Part shown: positions 58,644 through 64,000 of the stretch, piece by piece | Numbering within the stretch: the stretch's first letter is position 1 | How the letters are laid out: every line of letters starts with the position of its first letter | Assembly: GCF_900128925.1 (NCBI RefSeq) | Contig: NZ_FQUJ01000002.1 | Span: 344,856 to 408,855, forward strand | Source: Modicisalibacter ilicicola DSM 19980 | GTDB taxonomy: Bacteria > Pseudomonadota > Gammaproteobacteria > Pseudomonadales > Halomonadaceae | DNA length: 64,000 nucleotides | Direction of reading: 5' to 3' | Notes under the pieces: generated by a model | Told to the model about the DNA's origin: nothing | Databases searched by the model: none | The model's input: only the letters and a program-made list of their open reading frames with translations | Program-made: the position numbers and the translations under genes

Positions 58644-59924
58644 TTGAGCAAGAAGATCCAGGCCATCCGTGGCATGAACGATCTGTTGCCCGAGCAGTCG
58701 CCGCTATGGCAGTACTTCGAGCAGCAGATCCAGTCCTTGATGCGTCGCTACGGGTATCTCGAGATCCGTACCCCCATCCTCGAGCAGACGGCGCTTTTCG
58801 CGCGCTCCATCGGCGAGGTCACCGATATCGTCGAGAAGGAGATGTATACCTTTGCCGATCGTAATGGCGACAGCCTGACCCTGCGCCCCGAGGGGACCGC
58901 CAGCTGCGTGCGCGCCGCGATGGAAAACGGCCTCCTGCACAACCAGACCCAGCGCCTGTGGTACCAGGGGCCGATGTTCCGTCACGAGCGCCCCCAGAAG
59001 GGGCGCTATCGCCAGTTCCATCAGGTGGGGATCGAGGCCTTCGGCATGGAAGGGCCGGACATCGACGCGGAGGTCATCCTGCTTTCGGCGCGCCTGTGGA
59101 AGGCGCTGGGCCTGTTCGATCATGTCACCCTGGAACTCAACTCCCTGGGTTCCCTGGAGGCCCGGCGCGCCTACCGGGAGACGCTGGTCGCCTATTTCGA
59201 GTCCCACCACGAGGTGCTCGACGAGGACTCGCGACGACGCCTGTCGAGCAACCCGTTGCGCATCCTCGACTCCAAGAATCCCGACATGGCCGAGATGCTG
59301 GCTGGCGCCCCGCGGCTGCTCGAGCATCTCGACGAAGCATCGCGCGTGCATTTCGCCAGGCTCACCGAACTGCTCGATGCCGCCGGCATCCCCTATCGCC
59401 TCAACCCCCGGCTGGTGCGCGGTCTCGACTACTATTCGCGCACCGTGTTCGAGTGGACCACCACCGCCCTGGGCAGCCAGGGCACGGTCTGTGCCGGCGG
59501 GCGCTACGACGGCCTGGTCGAGCAACTCGGCGGCAAGCCGACACCGGCGGTGGGGTTTGCCATGGGGATCGAGCGCCTGATCCTGTTGCTCGAGACCCTG
59601 GATCTGGTGCCTGCCGAGACGCGACACGGCCCGGACGCCTACCTGCTGGCCATGGGCGAACGTGCCGAGCAGGAGGCCCTGCTGCTGGGGGAGCGGCTGC
59701 GCGACGTCCTGCCCCGGTTGACACTTCAGGTGCACTGCGGCGGCGGCGGCTTCAAGAGCCAGATCAAGAAGGCCGACAGGAGCGGCGCACGCCTGGCCCT
59801 GATCCTGGGCGAGGACGAGCTCGACCGGGGCACCCTGGGACTCAAGTTCCTGCGCGAGGAGCGCGAACAGGAGACCCTGCCCCGGGAGGCGATGATCGAG
59901 CGCCTGGAGGAGCTGTTGCGCTGA
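58644..59924 (+). CDS. hisS: histidyl-tRNA synthetase
   Basis: 426 residues. Motif 1 region [15 protein letters not shown] onward, motif 2 [16 protein letters not shown], HisA signature [15 protein letters not shown], and motif 3 near [10 protein letters not shown]. The start codon is TTG at 58644, with AGGAG nine bases upstream; no ATG or GTG fits. A poly-T run lies between the site and the start. Confidence 0.96.
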   Translation: MSKKIQAIRGMNDLLPEQSPLWQYFEQQIQSLMRRYGYLEIRTPILEQTALFARSIGEVTDIVEKEMYTFADRNGDSLTLRPEGTASCVRAAMENGLLHNQTQRLWYQGPMFRHERPQKGRYRQFHQVGIEAFGMEGPDIDAEVILLSARLWKALGLFDHVTLELNSLGSLEARRAYRETLVAYFESHHEVLDEDSRRRLSSNPLRILDSKNPDMAEMLAGAPRLLEHLDEASRVHFARLTELLDAAGIPYRLNPRLVRGLDYYSRTVFEWTTTALGSQGTVCAGGRYDGLVEQLGGKPTPAVGFAMGIERLILLLETLDLVPAETRHGPDAYLLAMGERAEQEALLLGERLRDVLPRLTLQVHCGGGGFKSQIKKADRSGARLALILGEDELDRGTLGLKFLREEREQETLPREAMIERLEELLR

Positions 59925-60009
59925 ACGGGTGCCGCGCACCCATCGATCTCCTGTCGAAGAGCACGGCAGACCCAGCCAATTATCGGATAGATTGCAGAGG
60001 AGACCGCCC

Positions 60010-60669
60010 GTGGCGGAGCTTAGAACCGAAGAAGAGCAGCTTGAGGCGATCAAGCGCTGGTGGAAGGAGAACGGCACCTCGCTGATCGCCGGGGTGGTGA
60101 TCGCCATCGCCGGTGTCCTGGGCTGGAACGCCTGGCAGGACTATCAGGCGAACCAGGCCGAAGCGGCCTCGTTGCGCTATCAGGAGTTGCTGGCCCTGGC
60201 CGGGCAGCAGACCCTGGAAGAGGATGCCCTGGCCAGGGCGCAGCAACTGGTTGGCGAACTGGCCGACGAGCATGGCAACACCCTCTACGCGGATCTCGCC
60301 GCCTTGATCCAGGCGCGGCTTTCGATCGCCGACGGTGACCGTGAGTCGGCCATGACCGCCCTCGAGGCACTGATCGCCTCGACCGATCGCGATTACCTCA
60401 AGGGGCTGGCACACCTGCGCCTGGCCCGGCTGCAACTCGCCGCCGGCGAGGCCGAAACGGCACTTGCCACCCTCGAGACCGACACGCCCGATGCCTTGGG
60501 AATCCAGCGCGCCGACACCCGAGGTGACATCCTCGTGGCCCTGGGACGCGACGACGAGGCACGCGATGCCTACCAGCGTGCCCTGCGGCTTTCCCGGGAA
60601 GCGGGTCAGCCGGCCTATGGCCTGCAGCTCAAACTCGACAACCTCGGGGCGGAGAACGCCACGCTATGA
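60010..60669 (+). CDS. yfgM: YfgM family membrane protein
   Basis: 219 residues. Short cytoplasmic start (AELRTEEEQLEAIKRWWKEN), one membrane helix about 23-42 (LIAGVVIAIAGVLGWNAW), and a periplasmic tetratricopeptide-like domain. In E. coli YfgM works with PpiD at the Sec translocon as a periplasmic chaperone. Start is GTG at 60010, with GAGGAG seven bases upstream. Overlaps bamB by four bases. Confidence 0.92.
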   Translation: MAELRTEEEQLEAIKRWWKENGTSLIAGVVIAIAGVLGWNAWQDYQANQAEAASLRYQELLALAGQQTLEEDALARAQQLVGELADEHGNTLYADLAALIQARLSIADGDRESAMTALEALIASTDRDYLKGLAHLRLARLQLAAGEAETALATLETDTPDALGIQRADTRGDILVALGRDDEARDAYQRALRLSREAGQPAYGLQLKLDNLGAENATL

Positions 60670-61823
60670 AATCCTATCCTCTGATCGCCTCTGCCGCACT
60701 GATAGCCCTGCTGGCAGGCTGTGCCGGCAAGGTCGAGCCGGAATACCCCCCCAGTGAGCTCACCGCCTTCGATCCCCAGGTGGTCCTCGACGAACGGTGG
60801 GACCAGGATGTGGGTGACGGTCTGGGTACCGCCCGCTACCCCATCACGCCGACCCTGGACGATGGCCGGCTGTTCGTCGCCGACCAGTCCGGGCTGCTGC
60901 GCGCCATCGATGCCGAGAATGGCGAGACGCGCTGGGAGGTAGCACTGGACGCCCCGGTCTCGAGCGGACTGACGGCGGTGGCGGGTCGAGTCTACCTCGG
61001 CACGCGCAACGGTGAAGTCCTTGCCCTGGACCAGGAAGATGGCGAGGAGATCTGGCGCTCGCGGGTCTCCAGCGAGGTGCTCGCCGCCCCCCAGGCCAAC
61101 CGCAGCCTGCTGGTGGTGCAGAGCGTGGATGGCGCCGTCACCGCGCTCGATCGCGAGAGCGGCGAGGAGCGCTGGGTCTACACCACCAACCAGCCGGCAC
61201 TGACGCTACGGGGCACGGGCACGCCACGGGTCATCGAACAGGTCACCTTCGCCGGCTTCGCCAACGGTCGCGTGGCGACCCTGGACAATCGTAGCGGCCA
61301 ATCGTTGTGGGATCTGCGCGTCGCCGTGCCCCAGGGACGCAGCGAAGTCGATCGTCTGGTCGACCTGGACGGCCAGCCCCTGCTGACCCGGGATGGGCGT
61401 CTCTACGTCACCAGCTACAACGGCCGTTTGCTGGCCCTCGAGGCCACCAGCGGCGAAATCCTCTGGTCTCGGGAAATGTCCAGCTATCTCACCCCGCTGC
61501 TGGTCGGCGATACCCTGTTCACGGTCGACGAAGCCAGTCACGTACTGGCCCTGGATGCCCTCTCGGGCCGCCTGCTGTGGGAATCCGACGCCCTGGAAGG
61601 GCGCTGGCTGACGGCACCGGCGTTTGTCGATGGCCATATCGCCCTGGGGGACTACGAAGGTTACCTCCATCTTCTCGACGCCGATGACGGCGCCATCGCC
61701 GGCCGCGAGGACCTCGGCGGCGATGGCATCAGCCTTCCCCTGCTCGCCGACGAGGGGCGCCTCTACATCATGACCAACGACGGCGAGCTGAGTGCCTTCG
61801 ACGTCGAACCGGTCGAGGATTGA
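60666..61823 (+). CDS. bamB: outer membrane assembly lipoprotein BamB
   Basis: 385 residues. Lipobox ALIALLAGC, then an eight-bladed beta-propeller of PQQ-like repeats (GLLRAIDAENGETRWEVALD, EVLALDQEDGEEIWRSRVSS and others). Component of the BAM complex that inserts beta-barrel proteins. The yfgM-bamB-der order is conserved. Confidence 0.95.
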   Translation: MKSYPLIASAALIALLAGCAGKVEPEYPPSELTAFDPQVVLDERWDQDVGDGLGTARYPITPTLDDGRLFVADQSGLLRAIDAENGETRWEVALDAPVSSGLTAVAGRVYLGTRNGEVLALDQEDGEEIWRSRVSSEVLAAPQANRSLLVVQSVDGAVTALDRESGEERWVYTTNQPALTLRGTGTPRVIEQVTFAGFANGRVATLDNRSGQSLWDLRVAVPQGRSEVDRLVDLDGQPLLTRDGRLYVTSYNGRLLALEATSGEILWSREMSSYLTPLLVGDTLFTVDEASHVLALDALSGRLLWESDALEGRWLTAPAFVDGHIALGDYEGYLHLLDADDGAIAGREDLGGDGISLPLLADEGRLYIMTNDGELSAFDVEPVED

Positions 61824-61832
61824 TACACAGCC

Positions 61833-63236
61833 ATGAACCCCGTGATCGCTCTGGTCGGCCGGCCCAACGTCGGCAAATCGACCCTCTTCAACCGCCTGAC
61901 CCGCACGCGAGACGCGCTGGTGGCCGACTTCCCGGGGCTGACCCGGGATCGCAAGTACGGCAACGGTCAACTCGGCGGCAAGCTCTATACGGTCATCGAC
62001 ACCGGCGGGATCAGCGGTGACGAGGAAGGCATCGACGCCGCCATGGCGGAGCAGTCGCTGGTGGCCATCGACGAGGCAGACATCGTGCTGTTCATGGTCG
62101 ATGCCCGGGCCGGGCTGAACGTCGCCGACGAAGCCATCGCCAACCACCTGCGGGTCAACCAGAAGAAGACCTGGCTGGTGGTCAACAAGACCGACGGCCT
62201 GGAAGAGCACTCGGCGATGGCGGACTTCTGGACCCTGGGCCTGGGCGATCCCCAGCCCATCGCCGCAACCCAAGGCCGCAACGTCACGGCACTGATCGAC
62301 AAGGTGCTGGCGCCGTTTCCCGAACGCGGGGAGGGCTATGCCACCCCTGCCGTGGACAAGGGGATTCGCATCGGCGTGATCGGACGCCCCAACGTCGGCA
62401 AGTCGACCCTGGTCAATCGCCTGCTGGGCGAGGAGCGCGTGGTGGTCTTCGACGAGGCCGGCACGACCCGGGATGCCATCGAGATTCCCTTCGAGCGCCG
62501 CGGTCGCCCCTATGTGCTGGTCGATACCGCCGGAGTGCGACGCCGCAAGAACGTCAGCGAAATCGCCGAGAAGTTCTCGATCATCAAGACCCTGGAGGCG
62601 ATCAAGGAGTGCCACGTGGCGATCGTGGTGCTCGATGCCCGCAGCGGGCTGGTCGAGCAGGACCTGCACCTGCTCGACTACGTGCTGACATCGGGTCGCG
62701 CCCTGGTGCTGGCCGTGAACAAGTGGGACGGCCTGGAAAGCGAGCAGCGCGAGAAGATGCGCGCCGACATCAAGCGCCGCCTGGGCTTCGCCGACTATGC
62801 CGACCTGCATTTCATCTCGGCGCTGCACGGCACCGGCGTGGGCGATCTCTACCCGTCCATCGAGCGGGCCTTCAAGGCCGCCACCGCGCACTGGTCGACC
62901 AACCGTCTGACCACCATCCTGCAGGACGCCGTCGGCGAACATCAGCCTCCCCTGGTGCACGGGCGGCGCATCAAGCTGCGCATGGCCCACCAGGGGGGCA
63001 GCAACCCGCCGATCATCGTCGTGCACGGCAACCAGACCGATGCCCTGCCGGAGGCCTACAAGCGCTACCTGACCAACACCTTCCGCAAGGTGCTGAAGAT
63101 TCGCGGCACACCGGTGCGCTTCGAGTTTCGCTCCGGCAGCAATCCCTTCGACAGCAATCCCGACGCCAGCGATCGGGAGAAGGCCAAGAAGCGGGAGCTG
63201 GCGAGGACCAAAGAGGCACGACGCAACCGCCGCTAG
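61833..63236 (+). CDS. der: ribosome-associated GTPase Der (EngA)
   Basis: 467 residues with two tandem G domains: P-loops GRPNVGKST at about 8 and again at about 183, DTGG and DTAG switch motifs, and NKTD and NKWD specificity motifs. The C-terminal KH-like domain (about 350-435) and a Lys/Arg-rich tail follow. Needed for 50S subunit maturation. Starts nine bp after bamB. Confidence 0.97.
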   Translation: MNPVIALVGRPNVGKSTLFNRLTRTRDALVADFPGLTRDRKYGNGQLGGKLYTVIDTGGISGDEEGIDAAMAEQSLVAIDEADIVLFMVDARAGLNVADEAIANHLRVNQKKTWLVVNKTDGLEEHSAMADFWTLGLGDPQPIAATQGRNVTALIDKVLAPFPERGEGYATPAVDKGIRIGVIGRPNVGKSTLVNRLLGEERVVVFDEAGTTRDAIEIPFERRGRPYVLVDTAGVRRRKNVSEIAEKFSIIKTLEAIKECHVAIVVLDARSGLVEQDLHLLDYVLTSGRALVLAVNKWDGLESEQREKMRADIKRRLGFADYADLHFISALHGTGVGDLYPSIERAFKAATAHWSTNRLTTILQDAVGEHQPPLVHGRRIKLRMAHQGGSNPPIIVVHGNQTDALPEAYKRYLTNTFRKVLKIRGTPVRFEFRSGSNPFDSNPDASDREKAKKRELARTKEARRNRR

Positions 63237-63269
63237 ATGCATTCCGCCAAACGAGATTATGGGGCGGCA

Positions 63270-64000
63270 TCAGTCCCGTTCTATCTTGACCACCCGGTTG
63301 CGCCCGCCTCGCTTCGCCCGGTACATCGCCAGATCGGCGGCGTCGAGCAGCATTTCGGTGGTATCCCGCGTGTTCATGCTGGCCACGCCGGCACTGAAGG
63401 TGGCGTGGAAGGTCTTGGGACCCGCCACGCACTCGAGTTCCTGGAAGTGCTGGCGCATGCGTTCGATGACCCGGTAGGCGTCTTCCAGCGTGCAACTGGG
63501 CAGCACGGCAACGAACTCCTCGCCGCCATAGCGGCCGACATGATCGACGCGCCGCAACCGCTGCTTGAGGAGGTTGGCCAGGCGCCGGATCACCTGATCC
63601 CCCACGGCGTGGCCATAGGTATCGTTGATCGACTTGAAGTGGTCGATATCGAGCATGGCCACGCAGACCGCGGCACCGCTGCGACGGGCGCGGGCGATTT
63701 CCACCTCGACCATCTCCTTGATGGCCGAATGCTTCATCAAGCCCGTCAGGCTATCCCGGTCCAGGGCGGCGCTGAGCTGTCGGGAGCGCTTGGCCCGGGC
63801 CAGCATCGCCGAGGAGAGCGCCTCGTCGCTGATGGGCTTGCACAGGAAATCGTCTCCGGCCTGGGCCAGGGCCAGGGCCTGCCGATGGGCATCGGTTTCC
63901 ACGGAGAGATAGATCAGCGGGACCCTGAGCCAGTCCTCGTCCAGGCGAATGACCCGGGCAAGCTCCGGGCCCGAGCAGCCGGGCATGTTGATGTCGATGA
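63270..64000 (-). CDS. response regulator-GGDEF diguanylate cyclase (5' end outside window)
   Basis: The frame is open to the window edge, so only the end of the receiver domain (IDINMPGCSGPELARVIR; LIYLSVETDAH; FLCKPI) and the whole GGDEF domain are seen. The active site reads YGGEEF with an RRVD inhibitory motif five residues upstream. A WspR/PleD-like arrangement making c-di-GMP on phosphorylation is likely. The ATG at 63986 is inside the receiver domain and is not the start. Convergent with der. Confidence 0.93.
   Translation of the reverse strand, partial: IDINMPGCSGPELARVIRLDEDWLRVPLIYLSVETDAHRQALALAQAGDDFLCKPISDEALSSAMLARAKRSRQLSAALDRDSLTGLMKHSAIKEMVEVEIARARRSGAAVCVAMLDIDHFKSINDTYGHAVGDQVIRRLANLLKQRLRRVDHVGRYGGEEFVAVLPSCTLEDAYRVIERMRQHFQELECVAGPKTFHATFSAGVASMNTRDTTEMLLDAADLAMYRAKRGGRNRVVKIERD

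Noticed and set aside
61206-63242. Minus-strand open frame of 678 codons
   Set aside because: Antisense shadow of der and the end of bamB, both of which have strong motifs.

Overview
The window is GC-rich gammaproteobacterial chromosome. Gene order and protein style (edd-glk module, opgGH, suhB-trmJ-cysE-iscRSA-ndk-rlmN-pilF-rodZ-ispG-hisS-yfgM-bamB-der, queA-tgt-yajC-secDF) fit the family Halomonadaceae, most likely Halomonas or a near relative. This is inferred from reading the sequence; no database search was run.

Layout. 1-6.6 kb: end of a TetR regulator, an alpha/beta hydrolase, a fructosamine-kinase-like gene, a FemAB/GNAT-like protein, a secreted dienelactone hydrolase and a PAS-PAS-PAS-GGDEF diguanylate cyclase. 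6.65-12.5 kb: gap facing a tightly overlapped Entner-Doudoroff operon (edd-glk-mutarotase-aldo/keto reductase), with a palindromic operator candidate between them. 12.5-19.5 kb: a UbiA-type prenyltransferase, a carboxylesterase and opgG-opgH, with a divergent membrane phosphatase/transferase of the LtaS/OpgB superfamily. 19.5-28.6 kb: a mixed region (GlxA-type AraC regulator, DUF2959 lipoprotein, fabV, glutathione peroxidase, NUDIX, AidB-like acyl-CoA dehydrogenase, PCu(A)C copper chaperone, LysE exporter, rnk behind an attenuator-like leader).

28.6-35.9 kb is the accessory part: a gene-poor stretch, an HlyD/FtsX/ABC-ATPase exporter set, and remnants of a GbsR/MarR-type regulator and a STAS-like gene. 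A degenerate 3' copy of tRNA-Leu then follows, with a ParDE-like toxin-antitoxin pair, an orphan HigA-like antitoxin and the intact tRNA-Leu(CAA). This looks like the scar of an integrated element at the tRNA-Leu 3' end.

36-41.5 kb: queA-tgt-yajC-secD-secF. 41.5-48.9 kb: a sigma-54 activator divergent from a guanidino-compound operon (guanidinobutyrase-like ureohydrolase, YjiH-type transporter, AruI-like decarboxylase, aminoaldehyde dehydrogenase). It has a recognisable -24/-12 promoter and upstream palindromes, and would convert 2-ketoarginine to GABA and urea. 48.9-63.2 kb: a housekeeping run from suhB to der. The SuhB here lacks the phosphatase metal-site motifs, and the isc cluster has no iscU, hscBA or fdx. 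The window ends inside a receiver-GGDEF gene.

Most notable non-coding signal: two copies (24.0 and 45.6 kb) of an approximately 125-150 bp hairpin element. They differ by several paired substitutions that keep base pairing, and both abut stop codons. Other candidates are the rnk leader terminator and two minus-strand terminators lacking an obvious adjacent gene.
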